From NCBI GenBank assembly GCA_964616465.1, contig CAZTTO010000013.1, positions 1-64,000 on the forward strand: a DNA stretch of 64,000 nucleotides, written 5' to 3'. Origin of the DNA: JAFLBI01 sp964616465. GTDB lineage: Bacteria; Bacteroidota; Bacteroidia; Chitinophagales; Chitinophagaceae. A program made the translations under genes and the position numbers. The notes below the pieces were generated by a model. The model saw nothing but the letters and a program-made list of their open reading frames with translations, was not told where the DNA came from and did not search any database. The first letter of the stretch is position 1. Each line of letters starts with the position of its first letter. Of this stretch, positions 33,032-42,520 are shown in pieces.

Positions 33032-34918
33032 ATGAATTTATTTTTCAAACAATTAAACGCTGATGCACAGGAACAGGCTGCAGCTTCTGAGGAAGTAGCA
33101 CCGGTTACAGCGACAACAACTGCACCTGTGGAGGTAGAAACAGCTCACGATGATTTTGATTGGAGCATTGACAAGCGCAATGTGAGTCATTACAACGAAG
33201 CAGATAAAGCTAAGTACGACAAAGTGTACGAAGCAACTTTCGTTTCTATTGAAGATGGTACTATCATGAATGGTACTGTTGTAGGTTTAACTAAAACAGA
33301 CGTTGTTGTAAACATTGGTTTCAAGAGCGATGGTTTAGTAAGCTTAAACGAATTCCGCGATAACCAAGGTTTGAAACTTGGTGATGTTGTGGAAGTTTTG
33401 GTGGTTGAGAAAGAAGACAGAAATGGTCATCTTTATTTAAGCCGTAAGCAAGCTCGTACACAGCGTGCTTGGGAAAGAATTGTTGAAGTACACAAGACTG
33501 GTGAAGTTGTTACTGGTACTGTTACTAGCAAGACTAAGGGTGGTTTGATTGTAGATGTATTTGGAATGGAAACATTCTTACCAGGTTCTCAAATTGATGT
33601 GAAGCCTGTTACAGATTACGATCAGTTTGTTAATAAGACTATGGAGTTCAAAGTTGTTAAGATCAACGAGAACATTAAGAATGCTGTAGTATCTCACAAA
33701 GCTCTTATTGAAAGCGATATTGAAGCACAACGTGCTCAAATCATCAGCACACTAGAAAAAGGACAGGTATTGGAAGGTACTGTAAAGAACATCACAGACT
33801 TCGGTGCTTTCATGGACTTAGGTGGTTTGGATGGTTTGTTGTACATCACAGATATTTCTTGGGGAAGAATTTCTCACCCAAGCGAAGTGGTGAAGTTGGA
33901 TCAGAAATTACAAGTGGTTGTATTAGATTTCGACGACGACAAGAAGCGTATCAGCCTTGGTTTAAAGCAATTGACTCCACATCCTTGGGATGTGCTGCCT
34001 GAAGGTTTAGCTGAAGGTGCAGTTGTTAAAGGTAAGGTTGTAAATATTGAAGATTACGGTGCTTTCCTTGAGATTAGTCCTGGTGTTGAAGGTCTAGTAC
34101 ACGTATCTGAAATTACTTGGGCAAACACTCCAATCAACGCGAAGGAATTCTTCAAGTTGAATGATGAGCATGAAGCTAAAGTTGTAACCTTAGATAAAGA
34201 TAGCCGCAAAATGAGTCTTTCTATCAAGCAAATGACAGAAGATCCATGGAGCACAATTGAAAACAAATTCCCAGAAAGCAGCAAGCACGAAGGTCTGGTG
34301 AAGAACATCACTCCTTATGGTGTGTTTGTTGAATTAGAAGCTGGTATTGGTGGTATGATCCACATCAGCGACTTAAGCTGGTTGAAGAGATTTAACCATC
34401 CTTCTGACTATGTAAAAGTTGGCGAGAAGATCGATATCATTATCATGGGTATTGATAAGGAAAACAGAAAGTTGCAACTTGGACACAAGCAACTAGAAGA
34501 AGATCCTTGGAATGCACTTGAAGAAACTTTTGCATTAAACTCAATTCATGAGGGTACTGTTATCCGCAAAGATGACAAAGGTGCTGTAGTACAATTACCT
34601 TATGGATTAGAAGGCTTTGCTCCTAACCGTCACTTAGCAAAAGAAGATGGTAAGAGTGTAGGTGCTGATGAGACTGCTTCTTTCATGGTGATTGAATTTG
34701 ATCGTAATGAAAAGAGAATTGTATTGAGTCATGCACGTTTGTGGGAACAAGCAAAAGTAGAAGAGAAGGAAGCTGCTAAGAAAGAAGCTCGCTCAGATGC
34801 TGATAAAACTAAGAAAGCTGTGAAGAATATTCAGAGCAAGGTTGAAAAAGCAACATTGGGTGATTTAGGTGCTTTGGCAGATATCCGCGCTAAACTTGAG
34901 GAAGGCGAAGGAAAGTAA
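33032..34918 (+). CDS. rpsA: 30S ribosomal protein S1
   Basis: 628 residues with six S1 repeats, readable by their openings: GTVVGLTKTDVVVNIG, GTVTSKTKGGLIVDVF, GTVKNITDFGAFMDLG, GKVVNIEDYGAFLEIS, GLVKNITPYGVFVELE and a diverged GTVIRKDDKGAVVQLP. The acidic, Ala-rich N-terminal 45 residues precede repeat 1. S1 binds mRNA; in Bacteroidota, whose mRNAs lack Shine-Dalgarno sites, its recruiting role may be larger. Single gene with its own promoter and terminator. Confidence 0.96.
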   Translation: MNLFFKQLNADAQEQAAASEEVAPVTATTTAPVEVETAHDDFDWSIDKRNVSHYNEADKAKYDKVYEATFVSIEDGTIMNGTVVGLTKTDVVVNIGFKSDGLVSLNEFRDNQGLKLGDVVEVLVVEKEDRNGHLYLSRKQARTQRAWERIVEVHKTGEVVTGTVTSKTKGGLIVDVFGMETFLPGSQIDVKPVTDYDQFVNKTMEFKVVKINENIKNAVVSHKALIESDIEAQRAQIISTLEKGQVLEGTVKNITDFGAFMDLGGLDGLLYITDISWGRISHPSEVVKLDQKLQVVVLDFDDDKKRISLGLKQLTPHPWDVLPEGLAEGAVVKGKVVNIEDYGAFLEISPGVEGLVHVSEITWANTPINAKEFFKLNDEHEAKVVTLDKDSRKMSLSIKQMTEDPWSTIENKFPESSKHEGLVKNITPYGVFVELEAGIGGMIHISDLSWLKRFNHPSDYVKVGEKIDIIIMGIDKENRKLQLGHKQLEEDPWNALEETFALNSIHEGTVIRKDDKGAVVQLPYGLEGFAPNRHLAKEDGKSVGADETASFMVIEFDRNEKRIVLSHARLWEQAKVEEKEAAKKEARSDADKTKKAVKNIQSKVEKATLGDLGALADIRAKLEEGEGK

Positions 34919-34943
34919 TTTCCTTCATAGGTATAGTTTGCTG

Positions 34944-34974
34944 ATCCCTCGCAGAAATGCGAGGGATTTTTTTA
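34944..34974 (+). terminator. Intrinsic terminator of rpsA
   Basis: ATCCCTCGCA (34944-34953), GAAA loop, TGCGAGGGAT (34958-34967), then a T run. A perfect 10-bp stem, also ending close to the convergent HAD gene. Confidence 0.85.
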
Positions 34975-35634
34975 TTGGTTAATCAAATCAAAATGAAGTT
35001 CTCCAAAGTTTTGAAGAGACGATAGTTTTAAGTCGGCAGCAGCCCATCTATCTTCTTTTAACTGTGAAATATGAGGAACAACCACACATTTCATTCTTGC
35101 TGCTTTTGCAGCAATCATTCCGTTAAATGAATCTTCAAAACAAACACATTGAGTAGGATGAGCACCTAATTTCTGTGCACAATTTAAGTAAACCATAGGA
35201 TGTGGTTTACCGTATTCCATATCTTCTGCCGATGAAATAGCTTGAAGATCATTTCCAATGCCACACATACTTGTAACAACTTCTATTAGTTCGTGTGGAG
35301 ATGAAGTGGCTAATCCAATCTTTAATCCTTTTCGCTTGAAAAAATCAAAAATGTATTGCACGCCAGGCATCACAGATCCTTTTACTTGAACTTTTTCAAT
35401 AACAAGATCAATTATTTTCTTTTCTGCTCTGGCCAGCTCTTGATCGCCAATTTGAAAATAAGTAAACCACCAATGTACAAACTCTCTTGTTCTAAGTCCT
35501 GTGGTGGTTTTATATTGCTCTTCAGATAAACTTACACCATACTCGCGAAAAATTTCATCAGCAGCCTCACCCCACAAAGGTTCACTATCAATCAATAAGC
35601 CATCCATATCAAAAATGACTGTATTTAGTCGCAT
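34972..35634 (-). CDS. HAD-family sugar-phosphate phosphatase
   Basis: 220 residues. Motif I FDMDGLLIDSEPLW (nucleophile Asp in DMD), motif II ATSSP and motif III/IV region CVCFEDSFNGMIAAKAA are all present, with the helical C1 cap of the beta-phosphoglucomutase/hexitol phosphatase subgroup. The substrate is most likely a small sugar or hexitol phosphate (closest in style to YniC/HxpB), but cannot be fixed from sequence. Confidence 0.88.
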   Translation of the reverse strand: MRLNTVIFDMDGLLIDSEPLWGEAADEIFREYGVSLSEEQYKTTTGLRTREFVHWWFTYFQIGDQELARAEKKIIDLVIEKVQVKGSVMPGVQYIFDFFKRKGLKIGLATSSPHELIEVVTSMCGIGNDLQAISSAEDMEYGKPHPMVYLNCAQKLGAHPTQCVCFEDSFNGMIAAKAARMKCVVVPHISQLKEDRWAAADLKLSSLQNFGELHFDLINQ

Positions 35635-35691
35635 AATTTCTTATTTGCGCTAAAGATAAGTCACCAAACTATTGCTTGCCAAATACCATTG

Positions 35692-36408
35692 TTATTGCAA
35701 TGCAAAAACAATATTTACTTCATATTGAATCTTAATTTTCTTATAGTCGGCTTGTGCATTTTGAGTTGATTCAGATACAGCCATATCTGCTCTTAGCATC
35801 ATATTAGAAGCCATGGGTCTTATATATCCTTCTCCAACTTCAACTGGCTTATAAATAGTAATTGCATGACCCAACTTTTCTCCAATTGCTTCGCACATCC
35901 AACTTGCATTCTTTTTTGCGTCAATAAGGGCTTCTTTCTGTACTTCCAGTTTAATCTTTTCTATGTCGGAATGTGAAGTTTTTGCAATAAAAAACTGCTG
36001 TGTTGCTTCATCATCTAACAGTTGAACCAATTGATCGATCTGGCTGGTTTTATTGAGCTGAACTTGGTACTGTATTCCTGCCATTAAGCTTGGATCTTTT
36101 TTCTTTTTCTTTTGAAGCCAAGGATTAGAGCCATCATAACCTTGATACGAAACAATGGAAATAAGGCTGTCTGCAATACCCAACCCTTTACACGCTTTCA
36201 AAAATTGTTGTTGAATGTTAGATAGGTCTATTTTACCTATGTTCTTTTTTTCGTATTCCCTTAGTTCAATTTGTACGAAAATTTGATTCGGGGTTATTTC
36301 CCTAAAGGACATTCCTGATGCTTGGATCGTTCTAGATTCTTTTGCTTGTTGACCAAATGAAATGGTTTGATACAATGCTAAAAGAAGAAAAAGTGCTAAG
36401 TTTTTCAT
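35692..36408 (-). CDS. SIMPL-domain (DUF541) exported protein
   Basis: About 238 residues from ATG 36408 (MKNLALFLLLALYQTISFGQ, a clear signal peptide); an earlier ATG at 36426 would spoil the signal. The SIMPL/DUF541 region begins at RTIQASGMSFREITPNQIFV and ends with the conserved beta strand of about VNIVFAL. These periplasmic or surface proteins form oligomers; function poorly known. Confidence 0.85.
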   Translation of the reverse strand: MKNLALFLLLALYQTISFGQQAKESRTIQASGMSFREITPNQIFVQIELREYEKKNIGKIDLSNIQQQFLKACKGLGIADSLISIVSYQGYDGSNPWLQKKKKKDPSLMAGIQYQVQLNKTSQIDQLVQLLDDEATQQFFIAKTSHSDIEKIKLEVQKEALIDAKKNASWMCEAIGEKLGHAITIYKPVEVGEGYIRPMASNMMLRADMAVSESTQNAQADYKKIKIQYEVNIVFALQ

Positions 36409-36523
36409 TTTTATAAGAGGATGCATGATGCTTAAGAATTACATAAACTGAAATTTAACGATAAATGGATTAACAATTATTTAATATTTCCTATTTTGCA
36501 ACCGAACAATTGCCCCCAGCTGT

Positions 36524-37291
36524 ATGCAAGTAGTAGAACAAATTAAAACTGCCAATCCCATCAGGTCCATAATTTATGGTCTGGTTGGTCTCGCATCCTA
36601 TCCGGGATTAACTATGTTCAACAAAATAAAGATTGAGGGTACAGAGCATTTAAAAGACTTACCTAAGAATAATGTGCTTTTTGTAAGTAATCATCAGACC
36701 TATTTTGCTGATGTTATTACATTCCTACATATTTTCTGTGCGGTTAAATGGCGCAAGGAAAACAAGTTGGGTATTCCTTACTACCTGTTGAACCCTTTTA
36801 CTAATGTATATTTTGTTGCTGCCAAAGAAACAATGGACGGTAGTTGGATCAGCCGAGTTTTTAAAATGGCTGGGGCTTTAACCGTTAAGCGTACTTGGAG
36901 AGCTGAAGGTGTAGATGTGAAAAGAAATAGGGATGAAAGCGATACCCAAAAAATTGATGAGGCCTTGAGAAAAAGCTGGGTTATTACTTTCCCGCAGGGC
37001 ACCACTAAGCCTTTTGCTCCAGGTAAAAAAGGCACAGCTCATATTATAAAAAATAATCAGCCTGTTGTTGTTCCTGTTGTTATTAATGGCTTTTGGAGGG
37101 CATTTAATAAGAAAGGCCTATCATTTAAAAAGACTGGTTCTCAACTTACCGTTCGATTTAAAGAACCCATGATAATTGATTATACTCAGCCAGTAGATGC
37201 CATTTTAGATCAGGTGATGGATGCTATTGAACAAAGCAGAAAGTTCATGCTTCGTAGCAAACACCACCTGATGGAAGGTATCGATAAATAA
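36524..37291 (+). CDS. Lysophospholipid acyltransferase, PlsC family
   Basis: 255 residues. Motif I reads SNHQTYFAD: the His and Asp are five residues apart, rather than four in the standard HX4D. The later motif reads FPQGTT instead of FPEGTR. Both look like family-level variants, since the overall PlsC fold and membrane-anchored N-terminus are retained. Expected role is acyl transfer to lysophosphatidate or another lysolipid. Confidence 0.82.
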   Translation: MQVVEQIKTANPIRSIIYGLVGLASYPGLTMFNKIKIEGTEHLKDLPKNNVLFVSNHQTYFADVITFLHIFCAVKWRKENKLGIPYYLLNPFTNVYFVAAKETMDGSWISRVFKMAGALTVKRTWRAEGVDVKRNRDESDTQKIDEALRKSWVITFPQGTTKPFAPGKKGTAHIIKNNQPVVVPVVINGFWRAFNKKGLSFKKTGSQLTVRFKEPMIIDYTQPVDAILDQVMDAIEQSRKFMLRSKHHLMEGIDK

Positions 37292-37294
37292 AAT

Positions 37295-37840
37295 TTATTG
37301 GTTGTTTTCTTCTGGAATGAAAATTGCTTTTAACTCATTCGCATCATCCGGCTTCATTTTTCCAGCTAAGATTAATCGCAACTGTCTTCTCCTTAATGCA
37401 CCGTGGTAATGTCTGGTTTCTTCTTCTGTTTCAGGAATTAACTCAGGAACTTTTCTTGGCTTTCCATTTGGATCTAATGCAACAAATGTGTAGAAAGCTT
37501 CATTGCTTTCATATTTATATTGATGCAATAAATCTTCACCCCATACTTTCAAATGAATTTCCATAGATGTATTGAATGCTCTTGAAACTTTTGCTTCAAT
37601 ACGCACCACGTTACCTAATTTGATTGGGTTCTTAAAACTGATATTATCAACTGAGGCAGTCATGCTAGGGGCATTGCAATGCTTTCCAGATGCAATACCA
37701 GCCGCAATATCCATCCAATACATCAATCTGCCCCCCATTAAATTTCCAAATGTATTTGTATCGTTTGGAAGGACTAATTCATTCATTACCACTAAGGTCT
37801 CACTAGCTTTTTTAGCGTCCATATCTTCAATTTGTTGCAA
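37295..37840 (-). CDS. Acyl-CoA thioesterase (hot-dog fold)
   Basis: 181 residues (ATG at 37822 also possible). The motif NDTNTFGNLMGGRLMYWMD is the acyl-CoA hydrolase signature with the catalytic-type Asp/Asn, followed by AFYTFVALDPNGKPRKVPEL. A C-terminal charged extension (RRRQLRLILAGKMKPDDAN) goes beyond the single hot-dog domain. Hydrolyses acyl-CoA to free acid and CoA. Its stop lies 3 bases from that of the acyltransferase. Confidence 0.9.
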   Translation of the reverse strand: MQQIEDMDAKKASETLVVMNELVLPNDTNTFGNLMGGRLMYWMDIAAGIASGKHCNAPSMTASVDNISFKNPIKLGNVVRIEAKVSRAFNTSMEIHLKVWGEDLLHQYKYESNEAFYTFVALDPNGKPRKVPELIPETEEETRHYHGALRRRQLRLILAGKMKPDDANELKAIFIPEENNQ

Positions 37841-37879
37841 AGATACGTTGGAGACTAGGAGAGACCATAGTAAATGCAG

Positions 37880-38980
37880 TTATATTACAATTTGTTCCAG
37901 ATTTTGTAAATAGTTTGGATCAACATCTACGCCAATACCTGGCTGATCTTCAAAATCTAAGTGCATGCCATCATAATAGAATACACCACCCTGAACCGGA
38001 TCTTGTAAATGACCTAATAGGCAGGTATCAAGGTCGTAATAGTGGATATTTTTATGCGACATAGCTAAGTGAACTTTCGCTGTTAAAGCCACACGACTTT
38101 CCAGCATGCCCCCCATCATGCAAGGAATATGATGTTGTGATGCGAGGTCAGCTATTCTTATGGCTTCCCGTATCCCACCACTCTTTGCTAATTTAATATT
38201 GATAGAATGGCAAGATTTGTTTTCAATAAGTCGTTGTGCTTGTCGATGGTTGTACGCGCTCTCATCGGCCATAATAGCAATTGGAGATAGAGCACATAAT
38301 TCAGGTAGCTTGTGATCTAAGAAAGTGCGCATAGGCTGTTCGCAAAATTCAATATTGTATTTACCTAGTTCGGTTAATGCAAATACAGCATCGTCAAAAG
38401 CCCAGCCTTGATTGGCATCAATTCTTAATCTAATTTCTGGTCCTACTGCTTCTCGTATTCTTCTGATTCTTTCAATATCGTCTTTAGGTGCTTTACCTAA
38501 TTTGATTTTGATAATGCGTACTTTTCTTTTTAGAAAGTCAATGGCTTGTTGCGCCATTTCATCTGGACTACCAATTCCTATTGTTAAATCGCTTTCAATT
38601 TCTTTTTTTGAACCACCCAGAAACTTGTAGAGCGGCAGATTTGCATGCTTTGCAGCAATGTCGTAGAGTGCCATATCAAACGCACTTTTTATTGTTGTAT
38701 TGCCTGCCGTAAAAAGGTCTAATTCCTGTAAGCGATCATCTATTTCCAAAGCCAATTTCCCTTTCCACAAGGCTGCAAAATCCTTCGCCATTTCAAAGCA
38801 TGTATTCTGCGTTTCTCCAACAATCATAGGGAATGCTGAGCATTCACCTACGCCTATGATTCCATCAGAAGTATACACTTTTATAAGTGTATTTTGTGCA
38901 AAGTGCATGGTTCCTGTTGCAATGGTAAAAGGAACCATGGGAATTGAAAACTTATAAATCTCAGTTTTGGTAATAAGCAT
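37880..38980 (-). CDS. Dipeptide epimerase, enolase superfamily
   Basis: 366 residues. Enolase-superfamily acid/base lysine KIKLGK near 158-163, metal ligands in RIDANQGW (Asp), FCEQPM (Glu) and MADESAY (Asp), and the second lysine in NIKLAKSGG. This pattern is that of L-Ala-D/L-Glu and related dipeptide epimerases, which help recycle cell-wall peptides. Substrate specificity within the family is inferred. Confidence 0.88.
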   Translation of the reverse strand: MLITKTEIYKFSIPMVPFTIATGTMHFAQNTLIKVYTSDGIIGVGECSAFPMIVGETQNTCFEMAKDFAALWKGKLALEIDDRLQELDLFTAGNTTIKSAFDMALYDIAAKHANLPLYKFLGGSKKEIESDLTIGIGSPDEMAQQAIDFLKRKVRIIKIKLGKAPKDDIERIRRIREAVGPEIRLRIDANQGWAFDDAVFALTELGKYNIEFCEQPMRTFLDHKLPELCALSPIAIMADESAYNHRQAQRLIENKSCHSINIKLAKSGGIREAIRIADLASQHHIPCMMGGMLESRVALTAKVHLAMSHKNIHYYDLDTCLLGHLQDPVQGGVFYYDGMHLDFEDQPGIGVDVDPNYLQNLEQIVI

Positions 38981-39005
38981 ATTGCGAATGTACCAAGCTT
39001 AGTCC

Positions 39006-40163
39006 TTAATGCAAATACCTTTCACATTTTTTCCAATAGCCCATAAAACTATTGAAATAACCTTTTACCTCTGGAAACATCCACTCCCTTTCTTCTTGAA
39101 CACCTTTATAATGAATTGTTGTAGGATGTTCTTTGTAGTAGATAGAGTGGTTCTGATGGTATAGCTGATAGAATTCATTTTGTTCCATAGTAACAATTTG
39201 AATTCCTGGTATAAGATCCTTTGCAAGCTGAATAATCCAGCTAAGAACTTTATCTGAAATAGGATAATGTTTGAAATGAGAAGGTTCAAGTAATAAAATC
39301 CTGTACCCAACCTCCTGATTGTGCCAAAGAGGATCTAGTTGATAAGTGTTGTATAGAAAAATAGGCTTATGATCAATCATATATAATTCATCAGACATAG
39401 GAAGAGTAGTTCCTCCATTCCATGTAGTGTTGTTAGAAAGGATGTTTGGTACTTCCAATTCACTTAATTCTTCATAACCCCTATCTAAGAATGTGTTGGT
39501 TTGATTGCTTCCCGTATACTTGTTGATGTTTTCTTGGTTAGCGATATATTTTTTACTGCTAAAAGCCCCTGCTACCCATTGCCAACTTAAATGATTACTG
39601 GCAGCATCATGATCTAATAAATGATAGTACATCCATTGCGCAGGTTTATACCAATGTGCTTGACCCATATTGGTTGTGAGCATGGCAGTATACATACGCA
39701 TATGGTTATGCATATAACCTGTATCAATTAAATTTTGGATACCTTCATCAATAGCATGAATCCCGGTATTTGCTTCTAGTATTGCTGATGGGATATTTTT
39801 ATGCTTTATTGGAAACTGAGTGTTTCTTAAGTCATTGTGAATGGCATCTCCTTTGGCTTGCCAAATTCGCTGAAAAAATTCTCGCCATGCAAGTTCGCTC
39901 ACCCACTTTTCTGCTGTTCTATAATTGTAATTTTTTAAGACTTCATCTTTCACAAATGGAAGAGAGATGACTCCTCTTGATATATAAGGAGATAAATAGC
40001 TCACTTTGCCCCACAAAAAGTTTCTCGTTTTACCGTAAGCATTTGCATTGACAGATGACACTCTTTCAACGATGTCTGCATACTTAGTTGGAAATGTTAG
40101 TTTTATTTTATCTTGTGGAAATAAATCGGGATGATTGTCTTTGTGTAAATTTCTCAGATTCAT
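39006..40163 (-). CDS. Photolyase/cryptochrome FAD-domain protein lacking antenna domain
   Basis: 385 residues that consist almost wholly of the photolyase FAD-binding domain: KTRNFLWGKVSYLSPYISRG near 45-64, the FAD site region SELAWREFFQRIW near 89-101, HNHMRMYTAM near 151-160, and DHDAASNHLSWQWVAGAF near 183-200. The alpha/beta antenna domain normally in front is absent. Its start overlaps the end of the TIGR03643 gene by 4 bases. Could be a short photolyase or a light sensor. Confidence 0.83.
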   Translation of the reverse strand: MNLRNLHKDNHPDLFPQDKIKLTFPTKYADIVERVSSVNANAYGKTRNFLWGKVSYLSPYISRGVISLPFVKDEVLKNYNYRTAEKWVSELAWREFFQRIWQAKGDAIHNDLRNTQFPIKHKNIPSAILEANTGIHAIDEGIQNLIDTGYMHNHMRMYTAMLTTNMGQAHWYKPAQWMYYHLLDHDAASNHLSWQWVAGAFSSKKYIANQENINKYTGSNQTNTFLDRGYEELSELEVPNILSNNTTWNGGTTLPMSDELYMIDHKPIFLYNTYQLDPLWHNQEVGYRILLLEPSHFKHYPISDKVLSWIIQLAKDLIPGIQIVTMEQNEFYQLYHQNHSIYYKEHPTTIHYKGVQEEREWMFPEVKGYFNSFMGYWKKCERYLH

Positions 40164-40444
40164 CTTTTACTGATTTTATTCATAGAAATGGTACGTTGGC
40201 GACTACAATGAAAACGTTCAACCAGCTTGGATCTTAGTGCAGCATGTTTGGTAGAACGTGATTGCATTCTTTTTCGCCACATTTTGAAGCTAGAACTTTT
40301 CATATGCAAACGCATCAGTTCTATAACCTCTGATTCGCGAATGCCGAACTGAAATTCAATAGCTTCAAATGGAGTTCTATCCTCCCAAGCCATTTCAATA
40401 ATTCTATCAATATCTTCAGCACTCAATGTTTTAATCTCTTTCAT
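40160..40444 (-). CDS. TIGR03643 family small protein
   Basis: 94 residues (SAEDIDRIIEMAWEDRTPFE… RESEVIELMRLHMKSSSFKM). The helix-turn-helix-like N-terminus and basic tail suggest nucleic-acid binding. The family is regularly found beside photolyase/cryptochrome genes; its function is not known. Four-base overlaps join it to both neighbours, so it is translated with them. Confidence 0.85.
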   Translation of the reverse strand: MKEIKTLSAEDIDRIIEMAWEDRTPFEAIEFQFGIRESEVIELMRLHMKSSSFKMWRKRMQSRSTKHAALRSKLVERFHCSRQRTISMNKISKR

Positions 40445-40941
40445 ATACGAATGAGTTTTTTTTCTCGCAAATGATTTAGTCTAAGCTCGGGTTGCGTTAG
40501 GACTGATTTATATTTTAAAACATCTCCTAAGAAAAGTCTATGATCTGGTGCAACCAAGTCTTTAGATTTCGTTACTAAAGGATTTAGTCGTAGTTGTATC
40601 CATCCACAAGCGTCTGCTATTACAGGAAAGCCTTCCCACTGGGTAAGTACTTTTCTCTTTTCCAGCCTTTGTATTTTGTTGATGTTATGTCCCGACATCT
40701 TACCAAGTAAATTCACAAGGTTCACATGTTGCTGTCCTAATACTTGTAGCACAACTTCAGGATGATGTAAAGCAAGCTCTAGGCTTTTAGTGCCTTCATA
40801 AATTGCACAAACAAAATATTTTGGTTGCATACTTACAGCTTGCACATAGGTTAGTAAATGCATGTTGAATTGTCCGGCCCCATCAGTTGTTGTCAAAGCA
40901 TATACCGGTAAATCAACTTGATTCCAAGGTCTTTTAGGCAT
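40441..40941 (-). CDS. Flavin reductase-like protein
   Basis: 166 residues (MPKRPWNQVDLPVYALTTTD… YFVCAIYEGTKSLELALHHP), matching the flavin reductase-like FMN-binding family. It may bind or reduce flavin for the photolyase-type neighbours. Eight-base overlap with the upstream photolyase gene. Confidence 0.8.
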   Translation of the reverse strand: MPKRPWNQVDLPVYALTTTDGAGQFNMHLLTYVQAVSMQPKYFVCAIYEGTKSLELALHHPEVVLQVLGQQHVNLVNLLGKMSGHNINKIQRLEKRKVLTQWEGFPVIADACGWIQLRLNPLVTKSKDLVAPDHRLFLGDVLKYKSVLTQPELRLNHLREKKLIRI

Positions 40942-42433
40942 GGCTATCTAATTGTTGTAAAAAATTATCAGCTACTTGTAAGTGCTTTTTTCTCTTTTCA
41001 TCTGGCATTTTGTCGAATGTTTTTACCAGCATACCTAATCTTGGATTTTTCAAAAAGAAATCACGATGAACATGCATGAATCTCCAAAAAAGTCCATCCC
41101 ATATTTCCTGCCAAGTTCCCTTTTTCCAGTCGCCCATTTTTAACAAATAATTACTGCCGCTTATGTACGGTTTTGTAGTCATGATTCCTCCGTCAGCAAA
41201 TTGCGTCATTCCGTATACGTTAGGAACCATTACCCAATCGTATGCATCTATGTACATTTCCATAAACCATTGGTAAACATCGTTTGGGTCAAACTCGCAG
41301 AGTAACATAAAATTTCCCAACACCATAAGGCGTTCAATATGGTGGTTATATCCAGTTTGTAATAATTTCTTTATTACAACATCAATTGGCTCAATTCCTG
41401 TTGTACCATTATAAAATGCTACAGGAATTTTTCTGGTGAATTTCCAGTAGTTGGTCGTTCTTTGTTTTGTTCCTTCAATTGTATATACACCAGCGATAAA
41501 TTCTCTCCAGCCAATGATTTGACGAATAAAACCTTCAAGAGAATTTAAAGGAATATTATTCTTTTGACCGAAGAATAAAGCTTGTTCAACTACTTGTTGT
41601 GGAGTAAGCAGACCAGTGTTTAAAAGTGGACTGATTACACTATGAAATAAGAAGTATTCATTGGTCACCATTGCATCCTCATAAACTCCAAAATTGAAAA
41701 ACCTTTCAGCAAAAAACTTTGAAAGCCATTGTTCTGCTTGTTTGTGGGTATATGGATAGAAACCTTTTCCATTTGCAAAAGCACCGATATTACTTCCTGG
41801 ATTTTGTTCAAAATTGTTTTCAACGAAAGCTATTGCTTCTTGTATGGTTTCGTCTAAATCAACTCCGGCTAGGCGTGGAATTTTTTCACCCTTTGGTATT
41901 TTAGCTCTATTATCAGCATCATAACTCCACTTTCCTCCCAGTGGCTGATCGTAATTTTCTAAAAGTATGTTGATTTTTTTTCGTTGTGCTATATAGAAAT
42001 CGGTTTGAAAGTATTTCCCTCTAGTTTTTTTGATCGATTGATGTTCTTTTGTGTTCAAAAGAAAAGATGGATTTTCGTCAACTTCAAGTGTAAGATTCCA
42101 TTTTTGGGCAGAGCTTTTTATTCTTTTCTCCAGCCAATTATCGTACGTGGCGCACATTCTAACACTGGTGTATCCTTCTTCATTCAACCATTTAAAAAGG
42201 TGGCGTACATCATGTCTCTTATCAGTTGAATCTATGTAAGTAACCTCGAAGTTTCTTTCACCAAGCACTCTAGCAAAAGCCTGCATCGAAGCCCTATGAA
42301 AAATTAGTTTTTGCTTGTGAAATGGATATTGCGAGAAAAACAGCCATTCTTCAATCAGAAAAACTGGAGTATCCTGCTCTAAGGAGGGGTGCTTTTCAAG
42401 CAGTTGGTGGGGAAATATGAGTGTAGCTTTCAC
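40934..42433 (-). CDS. Photolyase-related protein (FeS-BCP type) without Fe-S cysteines
   Basis: 499 residues. The N-terminal domain (MKATLIFPHQLLEKHPSL) and the GYNHHIERLMV and GMTQFADGG segments match the deoxyribodipyrimidine photolyase-related/FeS-BCP group. That group normally carries four cysteines binding a 4Fe-4S cluster near the C-terminus (YC-x2-C and a later Cys). Here that stretch reads MGDWKKGTWQEIWDG, and only two cysteines exist in the whole protein (in MCATY and LLCEF), so no canonical cluster is possible. First gene of the four-gene minus-strand operon. Confidence 0.87.
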   Translation of the reverse strand: MKATLIFPHQLLEKHPSLEQDTPVFLIEEWLFFSQYPFHKQKLIFHRASMQAFARVLGERNFEVTYIDSTDKRHDVRHLFKWLNEEGYTSVRMCATYDNWLEKRIKSSAQKWNLTLEVDENPSFLLNTKEHQSIKKTRGKYFQTDFYIAQRKKINILLENYDQPLGGKWSYDADNRAKIPKGEKIPRLAGVDLDETIQEAIAFVENNFEQNPGSNIGAFANGKGFYPYTHKQAEQWLSKFFAERFFNFGVYEDAMVTNEYFLFHSVISPLLNTGLLTPQQVVEQALFFGQKNNIPLNSLEGFIRQIIGWREFIAGVYTIEGTKQRTTNYWKFTRKIPVAFYNGTTGIEPIDVVIKKLLQTGYNHHIERLMVLGNFMLLCEFDPNDVYQWFMEMYIDAYDWVMVPNVYGMTQFADGGIMTTKPYISGSNYLLKMGDWKKGTWQEIWDGLFWRFMHVHRDFFLKNPRLGMLVKTFDKMPDEKRKKHLQVADNFLQQLDSHA

Positions 42434-42520
42434 GCAAGACTAACAAAGTCCGAAAAAAAAGGTTCTATAATAGCCTCAACCTTTTTAGTGGGTCAATGTT
42501 ATATGGGCAAAGATTTCATT

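Noticed and set aside
42389..42502. N-terminal extension of the SDR
   Set aside because: It would overlap the divergent photolyase gene by 45 bases, and the SDR fold begins only at about 42521.
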